The notes under the pieces: generated by a model | The model's input: only the letters and a program-made list of their open reading frames with translations | Databases searched by the model: none | Told to the model about the DNA's origin: nothing | From: Ptiloglossa arizonensis | Lineage: Eukaryota; Arthropoda; Insecta; Hymenoptera; Colletidae | Reading direction: 5' to 3' | Assembly (NCBI RefSeq): GCF_051014685.1 | Contig: NW_027478895.1 | Coordinates: 62,001 to 126,000, forward strand | Length of the DNA stretch: 64,000 nucleotides | Made by a program: the position numbers and the translations under genes | Shown: positions 13,506 through 26,300 of the stretch, piece by piece | Position numbering within the stretch: position 1 is the stretch's first letter | Layout of the letters: each line of letters opens with the position of its first letter

Positions 13506-13682
13506 GCTTAACCAGAATGGCCTAGGGAAAAAATACACATACCGTTGTAATCGGGCGAGTTTCTACTTTCAGATGCAATAGGAATTTTTGGGTTAGGTCA
13601 ATCCGTTCGCGAGATATGGGAGTTTGAAGCCAAGAAATGGTTGAGAAGACAACAAATTTTTCGCAATTCTGCTGCTCCAAAC
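13506..13682 (+). repeat. Representative near-consensus 177-bp monomer
   Basis: This copy differs from my eye-made consensus at only about two sites (gacaac where most monomers have ggcaaa near its 3' end). Starting at gcttaacc, landmarks by monomer position are: CCTAGG (AvrII-type palindrome) at 16-21; an A-run at 23-28; a CENP-B-box-like 17-mer at 35-51; a T-run at 81-84; gggttaggtc at 85-93; TCGCGA (NruI-type palindrome) at 102-107; and the self-complementary AAAAATTTTT tract at about 147-156. Composition is 74 G+C of 177. The start point is arbitrary because the array is circularly permutable. Confidence 0.9.
13540..13556 (+). other. CENP-B-box-like motif (one example of a per-monomer element)
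   Basis: The sequence taccgttgtaatcgggc is present in most monomers at positions 35-51. Aligned without gaps to the mammalian CENP-B box YTTCGTTGGAARCGGGA it matches 12 of 17 positions. It matches 7 of the 9 bases usually called essential (CG, the central A and CGGG match; the leading TT does not). The 7-base spacing between CG and CGGG is preserved. Variants include accgctg, accgatg, actgttg, actcttg and accgttataaacggg. A match this good somewhere in a 177-bp unit is not very unlikely by chance, so binding is conjecture. Confidence 0.35.
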
Positions 13683-14505
13683 GCTTAACCAGAATGGGCT
13701 AGGGAAAAAGTACACGTACCGTTGTAATCGGGCGAGATTCTACTTTCAGACGCAACAGGAATTTTTGGGTTAGTCAATCCGTTCGCGAGATATTGGAGTT
13801 TGAAGCCAAGATGTGGTTGAGAAGGCAAAAAATTTTTCGCAATTCTGATGCTCCAAATGCTTATCCAGAATGGCCTAGGGAAAAAATACACATACCGCTG
13901 TAATCGGGCGAGTTTCTACTTTCAGATGCAATAGGAATTTTTGGGTTTGGTCAATCCGTTCGCGAGATATGGGACTTTGAAGCTAAGAAATGGTTGAGAA
14001 GACAACAAATTTTTCGCAATTCTGCTGCTCCAAACGCTTAACCAGAATGGGCTAGGGAAAAAGTACACGTACCGTTGTAATCGGGCGAGTTTCTACTTTC
14101 AGATGCAACAGGAATTTTTGGGTTAGGTCAATCCGTTCGCGAGATATGGGAGTTTGAAGCCAAGAAATGGTTGAGAAGGCAAAAAATTTTTCGCAATTCT
14201 GCTGCTCCAAACGCTTAACCAGAATGGCCCATGGAAAAAATACACATACCGTTGTAATCGGGCGAGTTTCTACTTTCAGATGCAACAGGAATTTTTGGGT
14301 TAGATCAATCCGTTCGCGAGATATGGGAGTTTGAAGCCAAGAAATGGTTGAGAAGGCAAAAAATTTTTCGCAATTCTGCTGCTCCAAACGCTTAACCAGT
14401 TTGGCCTAGGGAAAAAATACACATACCGCTGTAATCGGGCGAGTTTCTACTTTCAGATGCAATAGGAATTTTTGGGTTAGGTCAATCCGTTCGCGAGATA
14501 TGGGA

Positions 14506-17500
14506 CTTTGGATCCAAGAAATGGTTGAGTAGGCAAAAAATTTTTGCAATTCTGCTGCTCCAAACGCTTAACCAGAATGGCCTAGGGAAAAAATACACAT
14601 ACCGTTGTATTCGGGCGAGTTTCTACTTTCAGACGCAGCAGGAATTTTTGGGTTTGGTCAATCCGTTCGCGAGATATGGGACTTTGAAGCTAAGAAATGG
14701 TTGAGAAGACAAAAAATTTTTCGCAATTCTGCTGCTCCAAACGCTTAACCAGAATGGGCTAGGGAAAAAGTACACGTACCGTTGTAATCGGGCGAGTTTC
14801 TACTTTCACACGCAACAGGAATTTTTGGGTTAGGTCAATCCGTCCGCGAGATATGGGAGTTTGAAGCCAAGAAATGGTTGAGAAGACAAAAAATTTTTCG
14901 CAATTCTGCTGCTCCAAACGCTTAACCAGAATGGCCTAGGGAAAAAATACACATACCGTTGTAATCGGGCGAGTTTCTACTTTCAGATGCAATAGGAATT
15001 TTTGGGTTAGGTCAAGCCGTTCGCGAGATATGGGAATTTGAAGCCATGAAATGGTAGAGAAGACAACAAATTTTTCGCAATTCTGCTGCTCCAAACGCTT
15101 AACCAGAATGGCCTAGGGAAAAAATACACATACCGTTGTAATCGGGCGACTTTCTACTTTAAGATGCAATAGGAATTATTGGGTTAGGTCAATCCGTTCG
15201 CGAGATATGAGACTTTGAAGCCAAGAAATGGTTGAGAAGGCAAAAAATTTTTCGCAATTCTGCTGCTCCAAACGCTTAACCAGAATGGCCTAGGGAAAAA
15301 ATACACATACCGTTGTAATCGGGCGAGGTTCTACTTTCAGATGCAATAGGAATTTTTGGGTTAGGTCAATCTGTTCGCGAGATATGGGAGTTTGAAGCCA
15401 AGAAATGGTTGAGAAGGCAAAACATTTTTCGCAATTCTGCTGCTCCAAACGCTTAACCAGAATGGCCTAGGGAAAAAATACGCATACCGTTATAATCGGG
15501 CGAGTTTCTACTTTCAGACGCAGCAGGAATTTTTGGGTTTGGTCAATCCGTTCGCGAGATATGGGGCTTTGAAGCTAAGAAATGGTTGAGAAGAAAACAA
15601 ATTTTCGCAATTCTGTTGCTCCAAACGCTTAAACAGAATGGGCTAGGGAAAAAATACACGTACGGTTGTAATCGGGCGAGTTTCTACTTTCACACGCAAC
15701 AGGAATTTTTGGGTTAGGTCAATCCGTCCGCGAGATATGGGAGTTTGAACCAAGAAATGGTTGAGAAGACAAAAGATTTTTCGCAATTCTGCTGCTCCAA
15801 ACGCTTAACCAGAATGGCCTATGGAAAAAATACACATACCGTTGTAATCGGGCGAGTTTCTACTTTCAGATGCAACAGGAATTTTTGGGTTAGGTCAATC
15901 CGTTCGCGAGATATGGGAGTTTGAAGCCAACAAATAGTTGAGAAAGCAAAAAATTTTTCGCAATTCTGCTGCTCCAAACGCTTAACCAGAATGGCCTAGG
16001 GAAAAAATACACATACCGTTGTAATCGGGCGAGTTTCTACTTTCAGATGCAATAGGAATTTTTGGGTTAGGTCAAGCCGTTCGCGAGATATGGGAGTTTG
16101 AAGCCAAGAAATGGTAGAGAAGGCAAAAAATTTTTCGCAATTCTGCTGCTCCAAACGCTTAACCAGAATGGCCTAGGGAAAAAATACACATACCGTTGTA
16201 ATCGGGCGAGTTTCTACTTTAAGATGCAATAGGAATTTTTGGGTTAGGTCAATCCGTTCGCGAGATATGAGACTTTGAAGCCAAGAAATGGTTGAGAAGG
16301 CAAACAATTTTTCGCAATTCTGCTGCTCCAAACGCTTAACCAGAATGGCCTAGGGAAAAAATACACATGCCGTTGTAATTGGGCGAGTTTCTACTTTAAG
16401 ATGCAATAGGAATTTTTGGGTTAGGTCAATCCGTTCGCGAGATATGAGACTTTGAAGCCAAGAAATGGTTGAGAAGGCAAAAAATTTTTCGCAATTCTGC
16501 TGCTCCAAACGCTTAACCAGAATGGCCTAGGGAAAAAATACACATGCCGTTGTAATCGGGCGAGTTTCTACTTTCAGATGCAATAGGAAATTTTGGGTTA
16601 CGTCAATCCGTTCGCGAGATATGGGAGTTTGAAGCTAAGAAATGGTTGAGAAGACAACAAATTTTTCGCACTTCTGCTGCTCCAAACGCTTAACCAGAAT
16701 GGCCTAGGGAAAAAATACACATACCGTTGTAATCGGGCGAGGTTCTACTTTCAGATGCAATAGGAATTTTTGGGTTAGGTCAATCTGTTCGCGAGATATG
16801 GGAGTTTGAAGCCAAGAAATGGTTGAGAAGGCAACAAATTTTTCGCAATTCTGCTGCTCCAAACGCTTAACCAGAATGGCCTAGGGAAAAAATACACATA
16901 CCGTTGTAATCGGGCGAGTTTCTACTTTCAGATGCAATAGGAATTTTTGGGTTAGGTCAATCCGTTCGCGAGATATGGGACTTTGAAGCCAAGAAATGGT
17001 TGAGAAGGCAACAAATTTTTCGCAATTCTGCTGCTCCAAACGCTTAACCAGAATGGCCTAGGGAGAAAATACACATACCGATGTAATCGGGCGAGTTTCT
17101 ACTTTCAGATGCAATAGGAATTTTTGGGATAGGTCAATCAGTTCGCGAGATATGGGAGTTTGAATCCAAGAAATGGTAGAGAAGGCAAAAAATTTTTCGC
17201 AACTCTGCTGCTCCAAACGCTTAACCAGAATGGCCTAGGGAAAAAATACACATACCGTTGTAATCGGGCGAGTATCTACTTTCAGATGCAATAGGAAATT
17301 ATGGGTTACGTCAATCCGTTCGCGAGATATGGGAGTTTGAAGCCAAGAAATGGTTGAGAAGGCAAAACATTTTTCGCAATTCTGCTGCTCCAAACGCTTA
17401 ACCAGAATGGCCTAGGGAAAAAATACGCATACCGTTATAATCGGGCGAGTTTCTACTTTCAGACGCAGCAGGAATTTTTGGGTTTGGTCAATCCGTTCGC

Positions 17501-19624
17501 GAGATATGGGACTTTGAAGCTAAGAAATGGTTGAGAAGAAAACAAATTTTCGCAATTCTGTTGCTCCAAACGCTTAAACAGAATGGGCTAGGGAAAAAAT
17601 GCACGTACCGTTGTAATCGGGCGAGTTTCTACTTTCACACGCAACAGGAATTTTTGGGTTAGGTCAATCCGTCCGCGAGATATGGGAGTTTGAACCAAGA
17701 AATGGTTGAGAAGACAAAAGATTTTTCGCAATTCTGCTACTCCAAACGCTTAACCAGAATGGCCTATGGAAAAAATACACATACCGTTGTAATCGGCGAG
17801 TTTCTACTTTCAGATGCAACAGGAATTTTTGGGTTAGGTCAATCCGTTCGCGAGATATGGGAGTTTGAAGCCAACAAATGGTTGAGAAAGCAAAAAATTT
17901 TTCGCAATTCTGCTGCTCCAAACGCTTAACCATAATGGCCTAGGGAAAAAATACACATACCGTTGTAATCGGGCGAGTTTCTACTTTCAGATGCAATAGG
18001 AAATTTTGGGTTACGTCAATCCGTTCGCGAGATATGGGAGTATGAAGCTAAGAAATGGTTGAGAAGACAACAAATTTTTCGCACTTCTGCTGCTCCAAAC
18101 GCTTAACCAGAATGGCCTAGGGAACAAATACACATACCGTTGTAATCGGGCGAGTTTCTACTTTCAGGTGCAATAGGAATTTTTGGGTTAGGTCAATCCG
18201 TTCGCGCGATATGGGAGTTTGAAGCCAAGAAATGGTTGAGAAGGCAAAAAATTTTTCGCAATTCTACTGCTCCAAACGCTTAACCAGAATGGACTAGGGA
18301 AAAAATACACATACCGTTGTAATCGGGCGAGTTTCTACTTTCACACGCAACAGGAATTTTTGGGTTAGGTCTATCCGTTCGCGAGATATGGGAGTTTGAA
18401 GCCAAGAAATGGTTGAGAATGCATACAATTTTTCGCAATTCTACAGATCCAAACGCTTAACCAGAATGCCCTAGGGAAAAAATACACATACCGCTGTAGT
18501 CGGGCGAGTTTATACTTTCAGATGCAATAGGAATTTTTGGGTTAGGTCCATCCGTTCGCGAGATATGGGACTTTGAAGCCAAGAAATGGTTGAGAAGGCA
18601 AAAAATTTTTCGCAATTCTGCTGCTCCAAACGCTTAACCAGAATGGCCTAGGGAAAAAATACACATACCGTTGTAATCGGGCGAGGTTCTACTTTCAGAT
18701 GCAATAGGAATTTTTGGGTTAGGTCAATCTGTTCGCGAGATATGGGAGTTTGAAGCCAAGAAATGGTTGAGAAGGCAACAAATTTTTCGCAATTCTGCTG
18801 CTCCAAACGCTTAACCAGAATGGCCTAGGGAAAAAATACACATACCGTTGTAATCGGGCGAGTTTCTACTTTCAGATGCAATAGGAATTTTTGGGTTAGG
18901 TCAATCCGTTCGCGAGATATGGGACTTTGAAGCCAAGAAATGGTTGATGCGGCAAAAAATTTTTCGCAATTCTGCTGCACCAAACGCTTAACCAGAATGG
19001 CCTAGGGAAAAAATACACATACCGTTGTAATCGGGCGAGTTTCTACTTTCAGGTGCAATAGGAATTTTTTGGTTAGGTCAATCCGTTCGCGAGATATGGG
19101 AGTTTGAAGCCAAGAAATGCTTGAGAAGGCAAAAAATTTTTCGCAATTCTGTTCCTCCAAACGCTTAACCAGAATGGCCTAGGGAAAAAATACACATACC
19201 GTTGTAATCGGGCGAGTTTCTACTTTCAGATGCAATAGGAATTTTTGGGTTAGGTCAATCCGTTCGCGAGATATGGGAGTTTGAAGACAAGAAATGGTAG
19301 AGAAGGCAAAAAATTTTTCGCAATTCTGCTGCTCCGAACGCTTAACCAGAATGGCCTAGGGAAAAAATACACATACTCTTGTAATCGGGCGAGTTTCTAC
19401 TTTCAGATGTAATCGGAATTTTTGGGTTAGGTCAATCCGTTCGCGAGATATGGGAGTTTGAAGCCAAGAAATGGTAGAGAAGGCAAAAAATTTTTCACAA
19501 TTCTGCTGCTCCAAACGCTTAACCAGAATGGCCTAGGGAAAAAATACACATACCGTTGTAATCGGGCGAGTTTCTACTTTCAGATGCAATAGGAATTTTT
19601 GGGTTAGGTCAATCCGTTCGCGAG
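14506..19624. repeat. Block A': second copy of block A, about 14.5 kb downstream
   Basis: It matches block A variant by variant, starting with ctttggatcc at 14506 (offset 14505). It lacks two monomers present in A at about 905-1260, so the offset drops to 14151. It then regains register through two extra monomers at about 18685-19040, which carry gaggttctac and gttgatgcggc. After that the offset is again 14505 (for example caggtg at 4545 and 19050). Equal total length despite two indels is notable. No gene. Confidence 0.85.
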
Positions 19625-22100
19625 ATATGGGAGTTTGAATCCAAGAAATGGTAGAGAAGGCAAAAAATTTTTCGCAACTCTGCTGCTCCAAACGCTTAAC
19701 CAGAATGGCCTAGGGAAAAAATACACATACCGTTGTAATCGGGCGAGTATCTACTTTCAGATGCAATAGGAAATTATGGGTTACGTCAATCCGTTCGCGA
19801 GATATGGGAGTTTGAAGCCAAGAAATGGTTGAGAAGGCAAAACATTTTTCGCAATTCTGCTGCTCCAAACGCTTAACCAGAATGGCCTAGGGAAAAAATA
19901 CGCATACCGTTATAATCGGGCGAGTTTCTACTTTCAGACGCAGCAGGAATTTTTGGGTTTGGTCAATCCGTTCGCGAGATATGGGACTTTGAAGCTAAGA
20001 AATGGTTGAGAAGAAAACAAATTTTCGCAATTCTGTTGCTCCAAACGCTTAAACAGAATGGGCTAGGGAAAAAATACACGTACCGTTGTAATCGGGCGAG
20101 TTTCTACTTTCACACGCAACAGGAATTTTTGGGTTATGTCAATCCGTCCGCGAGATATGGGAGTTTGAACCAAGAAATGGTTGAGAAGACAAAAGATTTT
20201 TCGCAATTCTGCTACTCCAAACGCTTAACCAGAATGGCCTATGGAAAAAATACACATACCGTTGTAATCGGCGAGTTTCTACTTTCAGATGCAACAGGAA
20301 TTTTTGGGTTAGGTCAATCCGTTCGCGAGATATGGGAGTTTGAAGCCAACAAATGGTTGAGAAAGCAAAAAATTTTTCGCAATTCTGCTGCTCCAAACGC
20401 TTAACCATAATGGCCTAGGGAAAAAATACACATACCGTTGTAATCGGGCGAGTTTCTACTTTCAGATGCAATAGGAAATTTTGGGTTACGTCAATCCGTT
20501 CGCGAGATATGGGAGTTTGAAGCTAAGAAATGGTTGAGAAGACAACAAATTTTTCGCACTTCTGCTGCTCCAAACGCTTAACCAGAATGGCCTAGGGAAC
20601 AAATACACATACCGTTGTAATCGGGCGAGTTTCTACTTTCAGGTGCAATAGGAATTTTTGGGTTAGGTCAATCCGTTCGCGCGATATGGGAGTTTGAAGC
20701 CAAGAAATGGTTGAGAAGGCAAAAAATTTTTCGCAATTCTACTGCTCCAAACGCTTAACCAGAATGGACTAGGGAAAAAATACACATACCGTTGTAATCG
20801 GGCGAGTTTCTACTTTCACACGCAACAGGAATTTTTGGGTTAGGTCTATCCGTTCGCGAGATATGGGAGTTTGAAGCCAAGAAATGGTTGAGAATGCATA
20901 CAATTTTTCGCAATTCTACAGATCCAAACGCTTAACCAGAATGCCCTAGGGAAAAAATACACATACCGCTGTAGTCGGGCGAGTTTATACTTTCAGATGC
21001 AATAGGAATTTTTGGGTTAGGTCCATCCGTTCGCGAGATGTGGGAGTTTGAAGGCAAGAAATGGTTGAGAAGGCAAAAAATTTTTCGCAATTCTGCTGCT
21101 CCAAACGCTTAACCAGAATGGCCTAGGGAAAAAATACACATACCGTTGTAATCGGGCGAGGTTCTACTTTCAGATGCAATAGGAATTTTTGGGTTAGGTC
21201 AATCTGTTCGCGAGATATGGGAGTTTGAAGCCAAGAAATGGTTGAGAAGGCAACAAATTTTTCGCAATTCTGCTGCTCCAAACGCTTAACCAGAATGGCC
21301 TAGGGAAAAAATACACATACTCTTGTAATCGGGCGAGTTTCTACTTTCAGATGCAATAGGAATTTTTGGGTTAGGTCAATCCGTTCGCGAGATATGGGAC
21401 TTTGAAGCCAAGAAATGGTTGATGCGGCAAAAAATTTTTCGCAATTCTGCTGCACCAAACGCTTAACCAGAATGGCCTAGGGAAAAAATACACATACCGT
21501 TGTAATCGGGCGAGTTTCTACTTTCAGGTGCAATAGGAATTTTTTGGTTAGGTCAATCCGTTCGCGAGATATGGGAGTTTGAAGCCAAGAAATGCTTGAG
21601 AAGGCAAAAAATTTTTCGCAATTCTGTTCCTCCAAACGCTTAACCAGAATGGCCTAGGGAAAAAATACACATACCGTTGTAATCGGGCGAGTTTCTACTT
21701 TCAGATGCAATAGGAATTTTTGGGTTAGGTCAATCCGTTCGCGAGATATGGGAGTTTGAAGACAAGAAATGGTAGAGAAGGCAAAAAATTTTTCGCAATT
21801 CTGCTGCTCCGAACGCTTAACCAGAATGGCCTAGGGAAAAAATACACATACTCTTGTAATCGGGCGAGTTTCTACTTTCAGATGTAATAGGAATTTTTGG
21901 GTTAGGTCAATCCGTTCGCGAGATATGGGAGTTTGAAGCCAAGAAATGGTAGAGAAGGCAAAAAATTTTTCACAATTCTGCTGCTCCAAACGCTTAACCA
22001 GAATGGCCTAGGGAAAAAATACACATACCGTTGTAATCGGGCGAGTTTCTACTTTCAGATGCAATAGGAATTTTTGGGTTAGGTCAATCCGTTCGCGAGA
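19625..22100. repeat. Block A'': 14-monomer tandem duplication of the end of A'
   Basis: About 17150-19624 and 19625-22100 are adjacent copies with offset 2475 bp (14 x 177 minus 3). The three missing bases come from three 1-bp deletions inside the unit (gaaccaag, aaattttcgc, atcggcgag). A' and A'' share ccataatgg (17930 and 20405) where A has ccagaatgg, so A'' was copied from A' rather than from A. The junction lies within about 40 bp of 19610. Confidence 0.85.
20006..20404 (+). other. Longest chance open frame in the array (132 codons), not a gene
   Basis: Three 1-bp deletions in neighbouring monomers (aaattttcgc near 20020, gaaccaag near 20167, atcggcgag near 20266) shift the frame past the usual stops, and ttatgtc replaces the usual ttaggtc stop near 20136. 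The homologous stretch in A' (17690-17929) gives only 79 codons. The translation is satellite sequence, with no domain, signal or composition that suggests a protein. I list it only so it is not mistaken for a gene. Confidence 0.85.
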
Positions 22101-23352
22101 TATGGGAGTTTGAAGCCAAGAAATGGTTGAGAAGGCAAAAAATTTTTCACAATTCTGCTGCTCCAAACGCTTAACCAGAATGGCCTAGGGAGAAAATACA
22201 CATACCGTTGTAATCGGGTGAGTTTCGACTTTCAGATGCAATAGGAATTTTTGGGTTAGGTCAATCCGTTCGCGAGATATGGGAGTTTGAAGACAAGAAA
22301 TCGTTGAGAAGGCAAAAAATTTTTCGCAATTCTGCTGCTCCAAACGCTTAACCAGAATGGCCTAGGGAAAAAATACACATACCGTTGTAATCGGGCGAGT
22401 TTCTACTTTCAGATGCAAGACGAATTTTAGGGTTAGGTCAATCCGTTCGCGAGATATGGGAGTTTGAAGCCAAGAAATGGTTGAGAAGGCAAAAAATTTT
22501 TCGCAATTCTGCTGCTTCAAACGCTTAACCAGAATGGCCTAGGGAAAAAATACACATACCGTTGTAATCGGGCGAGTTTCTACTTTCAGATGCAATAGGA
22601 ATTTTTGGGTTAGGTCAATCCGTTCGCGAGATATGGGAGTTTGAAGCCAAGAAATGCTTGAGAAGGCAAAAAATTTTTCGCAATTCTGTTCCTCCAAACG
22701 CTTAACCAGAATGGCCTAGGGAAAAAATACACATACCGTTGTAATCGGGCGAGTTTCTACTTTCAGATGCAATAGGAATTTTTGGGTTATGTCAATCCGT
22801 TCGCGAGATATGGGAGTTTGAAGACAAGAAATCGTTGAGAAGGCAAAAATTTTTTCGCAATTCTGCTGCTCCGAACGCTTAACGAGAATGGCCTAGGGAA
22901 AAAATACACATACCGTTGTAATCGGGCGAGTTTCTGCTTTCACATGCAACAGGAACTTTTGGTTTAGGTCAATCCGTTCGCGAGATATGGGACTTTGAAG
23001 CCAAGAAATGGTTGAGAAGGCAAAAAATTTTTCGCAATTCTGCTGCTCCAAACGCTTAACCAGAATGGCCTAGGGAAAAAATACACATACCGTTGTAATC
23101 GGGCGAGTTTCTGCTTTCAGATGCAACAGGAATTTTTGGGTGACGTCAATCCGTTCGCGAGATTTGGGAGTTTGAAGCTAAGAAATGGTTGAGAAGGCAA
23201 AAAATTTTTCGCAATTCTGCTGCTTCAAACGCTTAACCAGAATGGCCTAGGGAAAAAATACACATTCCGTTGTAATCGGGCGAGTTGCTACTTTCAGATG
23301 CAATAGGAATTTTTGGGTTAGGTCAATCCGTTCGCGAGATATGGGAGTTTGA

Positions 23353-26300
23353 AGCCATGAAACGGTAGAGAAGGCAAAAAATTTTTCACAATTCTGCTGC
23401 TCCAAACGCTTAACCAGAATGGCCTAGGGAAAAAATACACATACCGTTGTAATCGGGCGAGTTTCTACTTTCAGACGCAATAGGAATTTTTGGGTTAGGT
23501 CAATCCGTTCGCGAGATATGGGAGTTTGAAGCCAAGAAATGGTTGAGAAGGCAAAAAATTGTTCCCAATTCTGCTGCTTCAAACGCTTAACCAGAATGGC
23601 CTAGGGAAAAAATACACATACCGTTGTAATCGGACGAGTTTCTACTTTCAGATGCAATAGGAATTTTTGGGTTAGGTCAATCCGTTCGCGAGATATGGGA
23701 GTTTGAAGACAAGAAATCGTTGAGAAGCCAAAAAATTTTTCGCAATTATGCTGCTCCAAACGCTTAACCAGAATGGCCTAGGGAAAAAATACACATACCG
23801 TTGTAATCGGGCGAGTTTCTACTTTCAGATGCAATAGGAATTTTTGGGTTAGGTCAATCCGTTCGCCAGATATGGGAGTTTGAAGCCAAGAAATGGTAGA
23901 GAAGGCAAAAAATTTTTCACAATTCTGCTGCTCCAAACGCTTAACCAGAATGGCCTAGGGAAAAAATACACATACCGTTGTAATCGGGCGAGTTTCTACT
24001 TTCAGGTGCAATAGGAATTTTTTGGTTAGGTCAATCCGTTCGCGAGATATGGGAGTTTGAAGCCAAGAAATGCTTGAGAAGGCAAAAAATTTTTCGCAAT
24101 TCTGTTCCTCCAAACGCTTAACCAGAATGGCCTAGGGAAAAAATACACATACCGTTGTAATCGGGCGAGTTTCTACTTTCAGATGCAATAGGAATTTTTG
24201 GGTTAGGTCAATCCGTTCGCGAGATATGGGAGTTTGAAGACAAGAAATGGTAGAGAAGGCAAAAAATTTTTCGCAATTCTGCTGCTCCGAACGCTTAACC
24301 AGAATGGCCTAGGGAAAAAATACACATACCGTTGTAATCGGGCGAGTTTCTACTTTCACATGCAACAGGAACTTTTGGGTTAGGTCAATCCGTTGGCGAG
24401 ATATGGGAGTTTGAAGCTAAGAAATGGTTGAGAAGACAACAAATTTTTCGCACTTCTGCTGCTCCAAACGCTTAACCAGAGTGGCCCACGGAAAAAATGC
24501 ACATACCGTTGTAATCGGGCGAGTTTCTACTTTCAGATGCAATAGGAATTTTTGGGTTAGGTCAATCCGTTCGCGAGATATGAGAGTTTGAAGCCAAGAA
24601 ATGGTTGAGAAGGCAAAAAATTTTTCGCAATTCTGCTGCTTCAAACGCTTAACCAGAATGGCCTAGGGAAAAAATACACATACCGTTGTAATCGGGCGAG
24701 TTTCTACTTTCACATGCAACAGGAACTTTTGGGTTAGGTCAATCCGTTCGCGAGATATGGGAGTTTGAAGCTAAGAAATGGTTGAGAAGACAACAAATAT
24801 TTCGCACTTCTGCTGCTCCAAACGCTTAACCAGAATGGCCTACGGAAAAAATACACATACTGTTGTAATCGGGCGAGTTTCTACTTTCAGATGCAATAGG
24901 AATTTTTGGGTTAGGTCAATCCGTTCGCGAGATATGGGAGTTTGAAGCCAAGAAATGGTAGAGAAGGCAAAAAATTTTTCACAATTCTGCTGCTCCAAAC
25001 GCTTAACCAGAATGGCCTAGGGAGAAAATACACATACCGTTGTAATCGGGTGAGTTTCGACTTTCAGATGCAATAGGAATTTTTGGGTTAGGTCAATCCG
25101 TTCGCGAGATATGGGAGTTTGAAGACAAGAAATCGTTGAGAAGGCAAAAAATTTTTCGCAATTCTGCTGCTCCAAACGCTTAACCAGAATGGCCTAGGGA
25201 AAAAATACACATACCGTTGTAATCGGGCGAGTTTCTACTTTCAGATGCAATAGGAATTTTTGGGTTAGGTCAATCCGTTCGCGAGATATGGGAGTGTGAA
25301 GCCAAGAAATGGTAGAGAAGACAAAAAATTTTTCACAATTCTGCTGCTCCAAACGCTTAACCAGAATGGCCTAGGGAAAAAATACACATACCGTTGTAAT
25401 CGGGCGAGTTTCTACTTTCAGATGCAATACGAATTTTAGGGTTAGGTCAATCCGTTCGCGAGATATGGGAGTTTGAAGCCAAGAAACGGTAGAGAAGGCA
25501 AAAAATTTTTCACAATTCTGCTGCTCCAAACGCTTAACCAGAATGGCCTAGGGAAAAAATACACATACCGTTGTAATCGGGCGAGTTTCTACTTTCAGAC
25601 GCAATAGGAATTTTTGGGTTAGGTCAATCCGTTCGCGAGATATGGGAGTTTGAAGCCAAGAAATGGTTGAGAAGGCAAAAAATTGTTCCCAATTCTGCTG
25701 CTTCAAACGCTTAACCAGAATGGCCTAGGGAAAAAATACACATACCGTTGTAATCGGACGAGTTTCTACTTTCAGATGCAATAGGAATTTTTGGGTTAGG
25801 TCAATCCGTTCGCGAGATATGGGAGTTTGAAGACAAGAAATCGTTGAGAAGCCAAAAAATTTTTCGCAATTATGCTGCTCCAAACGCTTAACCAGAATGG
25901 CCTAGGGAAAAAATACACATACCGTTGTAATCGGGCGAGTTTCTACTTTCAGATGCAATAGGAATTTTTGGGTTAGGTCAATCCGTTCGCCAGATATGGG
26001 AGTTTGAAGCCAAGAAATGGTAGAGAAGGCAAAAAATTTTTCACAATTCTGCTGCTCCAAACGCTTAACCAGAATGGCCTAGGGAAAAAATACACATACC
26101 GTTGTAATCGGGCGAGTTTCTACTTTCAGGTGCAATAGGAATTTTTTGGTTAGGTCAATCCGTTCGCGAGATATGGGAGTTTGAAGCCAAGAAATGCTTG
26201 AGAAGGCAAAAAATTTTTCGCAATTCTGTTCCTCCAAACGCTTAACCAGAATGGCCTAGGGAAAAAATACACATACCGTTGTAATCGGGCGAGTTTCTAC

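Larger units (their letters stand above)
13501..14505. repeat. Block C: short linker of satellite between B and A'
   Basis: Roughly six monomers, no gene. It includes a comparatively diverged monomer around 13780-13870 with gccaagatgtggttg, gatgctccaaatgcttatcc and a 1-bp deletion in gggttagtcaatcc (about 13770). Unlike the flanking blocks I find no second copy in the window. Its homologue, if any, would lie upstream of base 1, because A begins at the point matching the C/A' junction. Confidence 0.6.
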
